Source of the DNA: Zygaena filipendulae
Taxonomy: Eukaryota; Arthropoda; Insecta; Lepidoptera; Zygaenidae
Length of the DNA: 64,000 bases
Direction of reading: 5' to 3'
Assembly: GCA_907165275.2 (NCBI GenBank)
Contig: OU015662.1
Coordinates: 3,231,501 to 3,295,500 of the forward strand
Each line of letters starts with the position of its first letter. Positions within the stretch are counted from its first letter, which is position 1. Below are positions 1 through 11,431 of this stretch, in pieces. The notes below the pieces were generated by a model. It was not told the origin of the DNA and searched no databases. It saw nothing but the letters and a program-made list of their open reading frames with translations. The position numbers and the translations under genes were made by a program.

Positions 1-1920
1 GGTAAAGGACAAAACAGTAAACAAAATTATTTACACCGGCATGAAATGTAAGTCCCATTATTGATTTCCCAATCACACATTCAATTCGGCCGGGTTCCCT
101 CGACAGTTGGTGCGTCAATAATAATTCCAGTAACTGTATACAGTTGAATCAAATGATTAACCTACGCAGGGCACGGGGCACGGTCACCCAGCGAGCTTTG
201 TTACTGGCTGCTTGCTTTACTACACGTAGCGTTCAATACAGGCTGATGTGGAAGAAAAAGAATTTATTTTTTCATATTTAGGTACAAAATTATCAGTTTT
301 TTTTTTCTACTTATTGGCCAGTATGTTTTCCATAAGTAATAAAGTTAGCTACATTTTTTTAAAATTAATAATTATTTGTCTAGATGAGATCGCTGGTAAG
401 CTATAATACCGCCTTTCATATGTGTCTAGGTTTTAAGATATTTTATAAAATTTCGTGGTAGAGCGACATAATCGCAAATGCAAAAGATTTGCATTTGCGA
501 AATGCAGATAATTTGTGTAAGAATGAAAAAATCTAGAGCTTTGTGATTTTTATGCGATAAATTTAGGTCAAAATTATAGGTAGGTACCTTAATTCGTTTT
601 AACTTTGTCAATAGGGTGGGTAGAAGTAAAAATTTTAGCTTATAGTCCATCATGTAGAATAAAAAAATATTGTACAAACAGTTTTTAATTTTTATCCGAT
701 TTTAACTGAATAGAATTTAGATTTTTAAACTTTGTCGCCATGCATCTTTTTAGGTGAAATTTATGTTTAGTATACAATACAATGTACACCACCACCACCA
801 AAGATCTATTTATGTAAATAAAATTAGACGGCAAAATTTAAATAAAATAAAAATACCTAGGTACCTATATACTAGCGAAACAAAATAAAATAACCTTTAC
901 ACTCTGTAGTAGAAATAAAGCTAAGTTTTCTTGGACCCGATACCCAAATTACCATCCTGCCGACTCCGAGTTTCGTGAAATATTCAACTAACAAAAAGAT
1001 GAGAGCACCCTGTATTGTTTAATACAAACGTCAACATTGAACTTGGATACATTTTGAGACGAATATGACATAAATTTAATGTCGCCCCTGTTCGCCCGCT
1101 CGAAATGAAATAAAGACCATATGCACGCCGGTTCGTGTTACACGAGCCTCTCTCCTACTGCATTATCTATGGTATAACTTACAAGCGATTTACAAACTAT
1201 TTCTTTTGTTTCGTCGCTTGAAATTTTTTCATTAATATGTAACATGTACCTAAAACAGATGATAGTAACAATTCAAATGTGGTCTTTATTTATTTAAAAA
1301 ACAATATTTAGCATGTGAACAAATGTTTGACCAATTTAGTTTAAATATTTTTTGATTTAATTAGATTTATTAAAGGAATAAAAAGCAATACCATTAATAA
1401 TAAATTTACGGAGCATTAAAATATAGGAATGTTTGTATAGTTTGTCCCAAAACCGAAACGATTGCTGTTTTGACACTGTGCTATGGGTATGGGTACGGAT
1501 AATGCTCGTTTACTCAATAAGAAATAGAATTCTGGCCAAAACAAAACTAATATATTTCTTAGTTAAGTTAAGTCTTAGTGCTAAAATTGCCATGCACGGC
1601 AAAATATCTGAAGTTGTGATTCAGAGTTTATTACACTTGGACACAAATTATAAAATCATTAAATTCGGAACAGGCAATGATGGAGTTTAATTCTATTGTA
1701 AAATACGAGTAATTAGTGTCAATTGATGTGGATTGCTTACGAGGCTTCAATCGTTTTCTTTCCCGCTGCCGCCTGTGACTTGCGGTGTAGGGAAGAGCTT
1801 TTAAATGTTCGAAACGGGTCACCCTAGCGGCTGTCATCCTTTTGAGTCGATATGACAGTGGGTTGTGGTAATAATTACAGTTTATTGTTCATTTATGTTA
1901 TTCACATATTGCCGCGTTTA
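1..1920. other. AT-rich non-coding stretch
   Basis: No gene or complete repeat is recognised. A short CACCACCACC run lies near 787. The interval 631-712 (TAGTCCATCATGTAGAATAA then an A/T-rich run) may be a badly decayed end of the family A MITE described at 3720. Open frames here are short, lack recognisable motifs and look like chance. Confidence 0.6.
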
Positions 1921-1980
1921 GTAGCTTGGAACATCGCACTTGTGTTGGGAGTAGCTTGTAAAATAGCACTTGTGATCGAG
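1921..1980. repeat. 30-bp imperfect tandem duplication
   Basis: Two adjacent 30-bp units both begin GTAGCTTG and contain GCACTTGTG in the same place. They differ at several positions (GGAACATC against TAAAATA in the middle), so the duplication is not recent. No function is evident. Confidence 0.75.
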
Positions 1981-2407
1981 CACAAACTTATTGTTATTTG
2001 GTGCATGTGGTCTGATTTTTATTGCAGGTTGTTTTTTTATTGTTTTTGAAGTGTTTCATTTCTTTAATTATTCTTTTAAATTTCGAAAATTGACACGCAT
2101 TTTTTACGATTCATCATAATTAATGTTTTTGTGTAAAAATGATAACTGAACGCACGGATTGCTTACCAACAAAAGAAAGGAAATTATATAAAGCGGAAGT
2201 TTTGTATGATGTGTATCTACATGAAATTGATTTGTTGAATATTTTTAGATATAATTATGTTTTTTATATATGTACTTTGAGCACTACATAATCCGTGTAT
2301 CAATGCTTAGTGAAGCGGATGCGCTTTCAAACGTTTGCTTTATGCAACTATGTGAAACCACTCAGTAGAAACGATTAAATGTATGTTAGGTACCTATGTA
2401 TTAAGGT
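1981..2407. other. AT-rich non-coding stretch
   Basis: Nothing recognisable. A pyrimidine tract ending in TTGCAG near 2027 resembles a splice acceptor, but no coding exon follows it. Confidence 0.5.
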
Positions 2408-2600
2408 CTAGCTATTCGCTGCGGCTTCGCCTGCGTGAATTTCTGAATTACTTTAGAAATACCGAGGAGCATCTTAAGTGTTAATTCGAAACATACCTAC
2501 TCTATATTGTGTAAGTCAATTTGAATCCAAATACATTTATTTATTTACAGCTGTATATTAATGATTGAGTAACAAACAAACATCCAAACTTCTTCACAAA
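2408..2600 (-). mobile_element. Helitron fragment (decayed)
   Basis: The plus strand begins CTAG, then GCTGCGGCTTCGCCTGCGTG, the reverse of a Helitron 3' hairpin and CTAG end. The far side (2562-2600) reads GATTGAGTAACAAACAAACA, the reversed 5' region seen in better copies. The middle is eroded. Confidence 0.55.
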
Positions 2601-2928
2601 TCCAAATACATTTTATTTTTCCTTCTTATTCCTTTAAAGAATCCCGATATTTAGAAATTTTAACCAACTCTAGTTAATTAAGACCTTGCAAATATCTAAG
2701 TACTTACCTATACATTTGTTTAATGTAAAAAAAATTTAGTCTATGACTATGACGTTGAGAATAAATTTAGAAACTGGACAAGTTTTGTATGGATAAAATC
2801 AATTGAATTTATACGATCTGACTCGCTCAATGAATAAAATAGCCTTCAATTGAAGTATGTATTTCTTATTTGATTAATACGTACAACGAACGATATAAAA
2901 CGAACAACCTCATAAAAAAAAACAATTT

Positions 2929-3041
2929 AATATACAGTCCGAAAATAGATTCAATGTACCAAAATAAAGAAAAAATAGTATACTGGCCGAAAATAGCTTC
3001 AATGTAGTTTTTATAAAATAATTAATTAATATACAGTATTA
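2929..3041. repeat. Spaced imperfect direct repeat
   Basis: A ~32-bp unit, GAAAATAGATTCAATGTA with flanking ATATACAG, recurs 48 bp later as GAAAATAGCTTCAATGTA after TATACTGGCC. A partial third start (ATATACAGT) lies near 3030. Origin unknown. Confidence 0.6.
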
Positions 3042-3321
3042 GCCACTTCGTGCGTAAGCTTCGTGTGAACGCCGCCAGCTGTGCTCTTTCGACGCTCACT
3101 CGCAACCATTTCACGAAATGTTAAGTGCGTACGGGAATTAATTTGCAAAACAAATTATTAACCCATCCTGTATATGGTAGGTATTGGGTACTTAAAATGG
3201 AGGATTTAAATTTTGTCTGCAAATAACTAATGAATTAAACGTATTTTAAAATACTTTCACAGTTAAATTGAAATAGGACGTAGTAGACTTATTCCATTGT
3301 TTTATTTTTAGTATAGGTAAA

Positions 3322-3540
3322 CTAGCTGTGCCCCGTAAGAGTTACTTAAACCTGCATTTTCACTATGTATAATGTCGTACTTTGCTATTTTGTCTGTTTG
3401 AATTGCGGTGTTTCTTAGGTAGCTCTTATTTGTACCGGAATAAAAAGTATCCCATAAAGATCCCTTGCCAAGTTTCAATCATATTCATTAATCATTCAAT
3501 AGTTTTTAAGTTATTTTACTTCAAATAAACCGACAAACAG
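3322..3540 (-). mobile_element. Helitron fragment, diverged
   Basis: Begins CTAGCTGTGCCCCG, the reversed Helitron 3' end, followed by a variant body (GGAATAAAAAGTATCCC, then AATAGTTTTTAAGTTATTT) and ends near CCGACAAACAGTG. The 3' hairpin arm is lost, so this is an old copy or a divergent subfamily. Confidence 0.6.
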
Positions 3541-3719
3541 TGTTAAACATTATGTTTGTTATTCTTTAACCCACTGCTATTTTACTAAAAATATATTTCC
3601 AATTTACAGACCCCCAATTCCACAGCTTTATAGTGTCAAGTTGCAATAAAACCTTTCGAATGTTTTGCCTGATGTGCGTTAAAACAAACTGACATTAGGG
3701 TAGCTATTCCGGGGTATAA

Positions 3720-3995
3720 AAATCAAAATTCTATTTAGTCCGTCAGTTTGATGTAAAAAAAATAAAAAACCCGTATTTTATGCTTTTTCAAATTATTGAA
3801 AAAAATACTAAGATAAAACGCATTAAAGTTTAGGAGTGGGGGCTCTTGACGTCATAACGTGCTATAAACTGTAGCACAGCGTGACGTCAAGCGACATTTT
3901 GACTTAATGTATCTCCGTTATTTTTTAATTACGTAAAAAAAAAACGTGTCCAATTTTTTTTATTAATCTACAAGACGGACTGAAAACTAAAATTT
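3720..3995 (+). mobile_element. Family A MITE, full length
   Basis: The left end reads ATCAAAATTCTATTTAGTCC then GTC, and the right end GACGGACTGAAAACTAAAAT, so the termini are inverted copies around AGTCCGTC. Two perfect TGACGTCA octamers sit inside at 3847 and 3882. The same sequence recurs at 17624 (truncated), 18409 (full length, inverted), 15627 and 41878 (fragments). No coding sequence. The transposase superfamily was not determined because no clean target duplication is visible. Confidence 0.85.
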
Positions 3996-6527
3996 GACTG
4001 ACAAGCCCTGTACTACAGATATACCTATCTAAACGGGTAACTAGGTAGTACAAGCGTAATATTCTAAATTAGATACCCAAAACACGTGCAAAATGAGGTT
4101 GCTATATTTCTAAAATAATTTATCCATTCAAACCCATCCATAATATGTTGCTGGCACGATAATAAATTACTCATAAATAATTTTCATCCGTGTATGTACC
4201 TACACCTAACACGGGTCTCCCCAACACGGCTGATTTCCCACGACGAGATGGCAATGTTGTTCACAACAATGAAATATGCATGCGTGACATACAAGCCGTG
4301 AAATAACGTTAGGACCGTGCCGCGTCGATTGTGCATCAACCCCAAGCGGTCGTGTTTGAGATGGAACCATCTCCACTGTTACATACGGTACGATATTGTA
4401 ATAATCTCTTCAAAATACACGGATATCTGAACAAGATAGAAGCTTGCATCGTGGTAACTGAACAATGTTATAAAATGCCAAGATAAATGATACCTATATA
4501 AAGAGCGGAAAACTTAAAACTCATTTTCAAAGATAAAGAACGTTCCCATTTAGTAAAGGCAATCTTGGATTGTTGAGGTTACTGTTTTAAATACTATTTC
4601 ACTGCTTTCAAAGATTCTCTTTTTGGTAAAAAGTTGACCTCTTACTAGGTATTGAGTCCATCTTTGCATTTCGGAATCCTTATATTTTCGTAATTTTGAA
4701 ATGGACCTAATAAAAGTGAATTCTATGATCTATCTACAAGATGTAGTAAAATTTCAAAAGTTGCTACATATTATAATAACGCTTTTTACTATCAAGAAGA
4801 TATGCACTAAACTTCTAAAGTCGTAAAGAATGTGTCCCTCTAACTTTTTAACTACTGTCTAGAAATAACAAAAAATCTGTGGTAAAACTTAAACATACAC
4901 GTTTAAAAAAATTCTTTAAGAGTTTTGTCATTGTACTTCAATATTAAAAAGTATAACTAGATAGTGTATATTAGAAAAATAAAAGTAAAATAGTACAAAT
5001 ACCAAAGTTTTGTGCAGCTAGATGGAGCGGCCCGGGTTCAATGGAGATACGCATTCGACTTTAGATCGTCGATAAAGTTCTGATATAATTTTTTGATATC
5101 GACAGACGAGCGCTTTGACAACACCGAAGCGATTTCAATAAATCCCAATATAAATCCAATATCACTTCTATAATAATACAAATAAGAAATTTTACAAGCC
5201 GATATCCTTTCTTTGAAATACTCGTTGGATAATAATAAAATTATAGTAAAGTGTTTGAGAATATTCAAATACATAAAAATATCTAGATTGGACTTACGCG
5301 TTCAATAAAATGATATTGCATAAATGTTTTTACAACGTTTAAAAGAAAAGCATTATACGCTACTGTATAAAACATGAGCTCTATAATCTATATGTACGAG
5401 GCCTGAAATCAAAATTGTTATAAACGTCTTGTTACGATTCACAATAGTGTTTAACCCATGTATTTGTTCCAGTGACACACTCTATAGTAAAGGTTGAACT
5501 ACCAAAAACTACATTACTACGTTCTCTAGGTATTTGAAAAGAACCCAAACACCTACGACTATTTTCATGATTCCAACTTATAACGGTACTTCTATATAAA
5601 ATTTAAACCCTTTTGCATTTGGGGTTGAATTTCCGAAACTACTTTCTTAAAGAGCTATATTAAAGAATATCTAAAAATCAAAATTGCATGTTTCTAGTCT
5701 TCTAGACCCAGTTATTTGAATGATGCGTTAATAACAGTCAGCCAAGATATGTAGTCACATCACATACTTTCTACCATCATCGTAAATTAGTAGGTACCTA
5801 CTCAGTAAACCGATGGAACCTATTGATATCATAAAAGCACATTTTTAATCCAGGTATTTTTAACCTCAAAATTGTGTTGAAAAAATGTTTTGGCTTACCT
5901 TAAATTTAAACTATAAAGACTGATGAAGAAATATTTATTATATAAAGAATGGCTCTTTGTTTTAAAAAAACTACCTCAGAGTTCCGTCAAGTTCTTTATA
6001 ATAAAGTCATTTAACTCCAGAATCCCAGCTAGAACACAAAAGTTATGTTACACCGGTGTAAAGAATATTTTATACAGATGTAAAGACAGATAAGTTTACT
6101 AAGAAACGGTCTTGTTTCCTCTAGATCGTTAACTAAGAACAAGTGAGAGCATGTTGACAATGTCGCATGCGCATTTCAGAGTTAAAACTTGAACGCTCCG
6201 ACGTACCTACATCTGCCCACCAACACTGATGTTTACGGCTCTCGCATTTAGTAACAAGCAAACATATAACATTTCCTTTTCCTCAACTAGTTTTATTGCA
6301 TTCTCATTTTACACGCCGAAAATTACTTGGACTAAGAAAGCCTTTAAGGTTCACATGTATACATTATTTCCTTCTTATGGTTGAAGAAAATATATTGTTT
6401 AATCTTTAAACAAATACTGTAATGTTTGCAACTAGCAATTTGGAAGATAGTGTGCCTCCTGTACTGAAATCATGCATATGCGGAATTTCACACCTATTCA
6501 TCTTTTTCGTTGCCAATACCATACTAT
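3996..6527. other. AT-rich non-coding stretch
   Basis: About 2.5 kb without a recognisable gene or repeat. The segment 4203-4390 is somewhat less AT-rich and has only a short inverted pair (CACGGCT / AGCCGTG). A 78-codon minus-strand frame at 5038-5274 has no recognisable motif and is probably chance. Confidence 0.5.
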
Positions 6528-6852
6528 ATCTGGGGGTACGGTAGTGCCCCCGCCAAGACGTGCCAAGCGACGCGGAAGGGCACTACCTACCTTTTCTCGA
6601 AGCGCTGGGTCGTTTTTTTGAACCCTTGTAACTTGGGTTTCGATTATACCATATAAAAAAAATTCTCGGTATATGTTGTCAATAGCGGACTTATAAAATA
6701 TTTAAAATTTGAATTGCAGAGCTTTTACCAATACTTTGAATATTATGGATATCTAAAAACCATGATTTAGAAACTGATGATTATCAAAATTCTCAGGGTA
6801 TTATATGTATATTTCTAATGTCCTAGAGAGCTGAAATTTGGTATATAAGCTA
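6528..6852. repeat. GC-biased dispersed repeat with short hairpin
   Basis: Starts with GGGGGTACGGTAGTGCCCCC and holds a perfect 10-bp inverted pair, GGTAGTGCCC at 6540-6549 and GGGCACTACC at 6578-6587. It continues into an AT-rich tail up to the Helitron at 6853. I recall similar sequence in other Lepidoptera, but I cannot name the family. Confidence 0.5.
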
Positions 6853-7060
6853 CTAGCTGTGCCCCGCGGTTTCACCCGCAGTAATTACGGAGTTCCCGCG
6901 GGAATTCTGGGATAAAAAGTACCCTATATCCTTCTTTGCACCCCTGACAACGTGCGTGCCAAATTTCATTCAAATCCGTTCAGCCGCTTTTGCGTGATTG
7001 AGTAACAAACATCCAAACATCTAAACATCCAAACTTTCACATTATTTCATATTATTAGTA
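6853..7060 (-). mobile_element. Non-autonomous Helitron, near full length
   Basis: On the minus strand it ends with the hairpin CCGCGG...CTAG and begins near a TACTAATAATATG 5' end. The internal landmarks of the family are all present: CCCGCGGGAATTCTGGGATA, AAAAGTACCCTATATCC, CAACGTGCGTGCCAAATTTC and GATTGAGTAACAAACATCC. No coding sequence. It interrupts or abuts another Helitron-like repeat that resumes at 7070. Confidence 0.85.
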
Positions 7061-7222
7061 CATAAACAACAAAAAATTTATAAAACTTGTAACTTTTGTC
7101 CCCCAACCCCTCAAACTAGGAGATAGAAGTTTGTATGAGACTTGCGCAATTTTGATGCTAAATATCTGAAAATTAAGTTATAGGTCTGTAGATTGATACC
7201 TACAGAAACTTGTTATTATAAA

Positions 7223-7668
7223 CTAGCTGGTGCCCGCGGTTTCACCCGCGTGAATTTTTGACTCTTGAAATGACAGTAATGACTTTAGATTTTCTCACTC
7301 TTTTAAAACGTAGTGGTTATAATATACTCTTTGGTCTTAAAGAAAATATAATCACATCATCTGTCGCTCCAACCCTTAAAACTGTCACTTCGTGAAAAAT
7401 CAAATAACAAAAATCTAATCAAAAGAAAAAAAATACATATCTCTAAAAAGGTTTTATCATGTTCGTTATGCAACGTTATATCGAAGCTTTCAACTATTGC
7501 ATTGCGCTGAAGTCTTTAACTAATGATAACTTTTTTCCCTTATGTCCTATTTCGATGAAACAAAGCCTATATGTTGCTCCAGACTTAGCTTAATCTACTA
7601 CCGAAAACTGCATGACAATCTATTCAGTAGATACGGAGATTATCGCGAACAGACAGACAGACAGAAAA
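7223..7668 (-). mobile_element. Helitron-like copy, variant subfamily
   Basis: Begins CTAGCTGGTGCCCGCGGTTT (reversed 3' hairpin and CTAG) and ends near 7668 after GAACAGACAGACAGACAG, the reversed 5' zone. The body (ATGTTGCTCCAGACTTAGC, CATGACAATCTATTCAGTAG) differs from the main family. A 62-codon frame inside it is a by-product of the repeat. Confidence 0.65.
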
Positions 7669-7845
7669 GAATTTTAAAAACTTTTTTCTGGGCTTGGTTA
7701 CTCTTCTTTTATCACCTCTCTCAATTTTAGGTATAAATATTCAATGTACAGAATGGCGCATTCTACTCTTTTATTATAGTATAGATAATAAAAAAATATG
7801 TAATCAAATGAAAATTTCTTACAAGCAACTCACAAAAGAAATTAA

Positions 7846-8053
7846 ATCCCATCAAAAACATTTTCGTGTAAAATGTTGCTAAGACGAGACCATACCTAAT
7901 ATGACTCGCACTGTCAACAAGTTATCAGATCTAATGTAGAGCCAAGCTTGTAAGTTTGTGAAGTTAGGCCTTGTATGTAGAGTTAAGGCGTGTAGATTTA
8001 CAAGCTTGGTCTCGACTTGGCAACATTTTACATGAAAAAGTATTTGGTGGGAT
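7846..8053. mobile_element. MITE with ~45-bp inverted ends
   Basis: The left arm ATCCCATCAAAAACATTTTC GTGTAAAATGTTGCTAAG is mirrored by the right arm, which reversed reads ATCCCACCAAATACTTTTTC ATGTAAAATGTTGCCAAG. Both arms run into CGAGACC, and the centre is unpaired and non-coding. The target duplication is unclear, so the superfamily is left open. Confidence 0.85.
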
Positions 8054-9360
8054 GTACGTATTTGGTTATGTTTTTGACTAGTGTATACTTGAATGTACTT
8101 ACAAAGTGTACCTACCTACTAATATTGCATTGACTATCATTGAAACAAAATATCGCATGTCTATTTGTGAATTGTGAACACCAGAGAGACAAGCCATATT
8201 TTGTGTTTTTTGCGTTCTTTCGCGTTTCTTACCCTCATAAATTATAGAACTCTTTTGTTTAAGTCATTTTAGAAAAGTGGACGTTTTAATAATGTGGTAG
8301 GTAATTTTAGGAAAGTTGTCGCTATCAACCTAAAGGTTCCATTTTGGAACTACCATACTAGTGTTGGTTTTGCTTATTGTTTTGATCATATTTTAATTTT
8401 TTATCAAAGTCTGTTTGGGTTCGTTAAACAGTTCTTTTTTTTTCTTTCATTTGTTCTTCTTTATCGCCGCTGTATCGTCATCGAAGATGTAATCTCGCGC
8501 TATGTTTTAACCGACTGCATTGTATTCAACAATAATGCCTCGCCGGCGCGTCACGTAGATCCAGAGATAATGTTACACATTTTGACATGCAAAGAAAAAA
8601 CGTGTAACAGACACAAATAGACGATTTGTATTGCGATAACGAAATTATACTGAAGGAAGAAGAAGTAGGTACCGAAATTTATAAATATTTAGTTTTCAAG
8701 TTGAGAATTAACGAAGCAGATAATGATATTGGAAGATGTGAAGTTGGTCGATAAGCATAAAGTAAGAATTTGATGGAGCGAACTCGTGGGATTTAGTTTT
8801 TTTGCCAAAGTGACTCTTTACTCAATGGTCTAGCTTATTTTAAGCCTAACAATATTAACAATAAATATATTTTTACAAATGAGGCAAGATAAATATAACA
8901 TCATATAGTATGTATAATGCTTGAACATTTATAAACAGCACTACGTGGTTCAAATTTAAACTGATTTATATCTAATGAACTAAGTACTGGTATTATATTT
9001 TAATACAATAGGTTATACTTATATGCCTCTTTGTATTATACCGAATCTGCCACACGTAGCATAGTAGTCAGGTTCTCTAACATATGACTAACGATGCGGT
9101 GAACCTTACAAAGTACCTAATATCTGAAAACTGACACCACAATGACATTGCTATTTGTACAGACTTTTACAAAATAAATGTAAAATTTTTCCTCTGAAGA
9201 ACTTAAATTTGTAACAGAGGGTCAATATAATTGTAGTACCTACTCATATGTATACTACCTACGCAACGTACTTTAGTGCCTGTTCCTATAGGCCATAAGT
9301 ATATAGGTATAACGCCCCTATATATTGCACAAATAACTTACTCGAAGTCTTTAGGTGTCG
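8054..9360. other. Non-coding stretch
   Basis: No repeat recognised. A 108-codon plus-strand frame at 8294-8620 is the longest here, but it has no motif, biased composition (F, V, I) and no recognisable family. I treat it as chance. Confidence 0.45.
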
Positions 9361-9610
9361 TATAAACAGCTCGGGCCGTTGCTCGGAGCAATATTAATTT
9401 GCAACTTGTTGATGATCAGAGTCGGCGCGTTTATCGCACACGTCACGGCAGCCCCCCGCGCATTAATCACGTGACCTCACCTCACCCCACTTACAAAGAA
9501 AGTTTATTACAACAGAAGAGATATTCCGTACATTCAACCAGTATTACTCAACATCATACTAATTTATTTATTGTACAGCAAACGTCGGCTGGCGCTGATG
9601 AAAAATTGCA
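9361..9610. other. Moderately GC-rich block
   Basis: Contains CTCGGGCCGTTGCTCGG and CACGTCACGGCAGCCCCCCG, compositionally distinct from its AT-rich flanks. It has a 72-codon open frame with no recognisable domain. It could be regulatory DNA, an old repeat or chance. Confidence 0.3.
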
Positions 9611-11232
9611 AATTTAATTTGAGAAGACTGTTATTTTATTCAACTTTTTTTGTGAGGAATAATTTGCCGGCACGTAAAGAAACATTTTTCAAAGAAGAAA
9701 AGTCGAAAGTAATTGAACCTCATTAACTAATTAGAGAAGGTAGGCACTACAAAAATAACAGGTCACGAAAGTTTTTCGTGAGAGGTAACTTTGAACGAGG
9801 AAAGAAAAAACATCAGCAGTAGAAAGAAAAAAAAAACTTTGAAATCAGTTAAATTGCGCTTCTGTATGTTTGTTTTTCGTTCTATAGGTATAGTGACGTC
9901 ACTTCGCCCTAAGGTGAGACGTGATGGCTTATTAGGGTAACCTAGAAGTTGGGGTTGGGCTTACCTTACAAGGGGACGCTGGGGAATATGTTTACTCAGT
10001 CCAACGCTCGTACCACGGTATCTTAACACAAAAACTACAAATCAAAAACAATCTATGCAGAGTAGACGAAAAAAGACGCAAAATTTACCATCTCAATTGC
10101 GAGATACTAAATCATTCTGTCTCGTATCGAATACAATAACGCTTTTGGGCTCTTGGGAAATTTCATGTAACTCTATAAAGTGGGGTTAAAATTGTCAATC
10201 AGTATTAAAGTTGCGTTTTGAACTTATTATTAGTCAACTCACCGAATACCAATTAGCCTAATGTTTGAGATGAGTAAATATGAACTTTTGCTGTTTAAGC
10301 TTCATAACTCGCTCCATCAAAATAATTACCTACTGCTTGAGTTTTGCTCTCATGAAATTATTTAATTAAAACTTTCCTATCATTATTAATTTATTTTAGT
10401 TACTTATGAATTAAAATTCAACGTGGTTGAAATCCCTTGAAATCGAGTATTTAGTATGAGTATATAGTTAGAACCATGTCAGTTGATTCTGAATTAATTT
10501 AAAGGATAGGATTTGAAATTCAGTTCATGAAGAAATAGACGAACTGAAACGTAAAAGACATCGATACTATAAGTTATGATAAGATACTAAAAGATACTAT
10601 AAGGTATAAGATCATTAGGTATGTCGTCTCTCCAAAGACGATACGGTCCATCGGTCGCAAGACATAGTCCATTAGAGGTCGAAGTCAGATGTATTAATAC
10701 CAAATCATTATTAATAATAAATCAAAGATGAGAGATTATACCGTCGACTTACTCTTAGTACAGCGAGCAGAGAAAATTTAACACATAATATTGTGTCTTT
10801 AGTTATACAATATTGATATAAAAAAATTAAGATGAAATTCTTCTTCTTTATTAATAAAAACTAATATTTATATGTGATTCCTCCAATGACTGATTCTGAT
10901 GAAACTTTGGTGGGTTGTTTTACGTACGCCCACGTTTCCTGCGAGAATTCCAAAAATGGCTCGGGTATCTAATAGATAAAAAGTACCTTCAATAAAATCT
11001 CACTGTGGGTATCCGAACCTCCATCGATCTCTTCCTACCGGTGGTCGTGACATTAAGAACAACCTGCAGACGTCCGTTCGCACAACGAAAATGAAATGAT
11101 GAATCACTTCTGTAAAAGTTATGGTATTCTGTAAAAGTTGGTCAATGTAGCGCTAGAAAAAAACATGAAAGAATTCACTTGAACCAAATAATTGCCAATT
11201 CTGTGCAACGAGTTTTACTTAACTTAATTTAA
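9611..11232. other. Non-coding stretch
   Basis: No gene seen. A single CRE-like TGACGTCA lies at 9894-9901. The interval 10905-10990 (CCTGCGAGAATTCCAAAAAT, then GATAAAAAGTACC) may be an eroded Helitron middle. Confidence 0.45.
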
Positions 11233-11431
11233 TCCTACTTATATTGTATATGTGAAAGTGTGGATGTTTGGATGTTTGTTACTCAATCAAGCAAAAACGG
11301 CAGAAGGGATTTGGATCAAATTTGACATGCACGTAGTCAGGGGTACAGAGGAGGACATAGGGTACTTTTTATCCCGGAATTCTTGCAGGAACTCCGAAAT
11401 TACCGCGGGTGAAACCGCGGGGCACAGCTAG
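11233..11431 (+). mobile_element. Non-autonomous Helitron, near intact (199 bp)
   Basis: Shows Helitron hallmarks. It sits between A and T, begins TCCTACTTATATTG and ends CTAG. The end is preceded by a hairpin with arms CCGCGG and CCGCGG around GTGAAA, with GGCACAG between hairpin and CTAG. There is no target duplication and no inverted terminal repeat. No Rep or helicase coding sequence is present, so it would have needed an autonomous relative. Confidence 0.9.

Noticed and set aside
4225..4300. Inverted pair CACGGCT / AGCCGTG as a MITE
   Set aside because: Only seven bases, no continuation and no flanking duplication.
8294..8620. 108-codon plus-strand frame as a gene
   Set aside because: Hydrophobic low-complexity stretch, no recognised domain, no supporting context.
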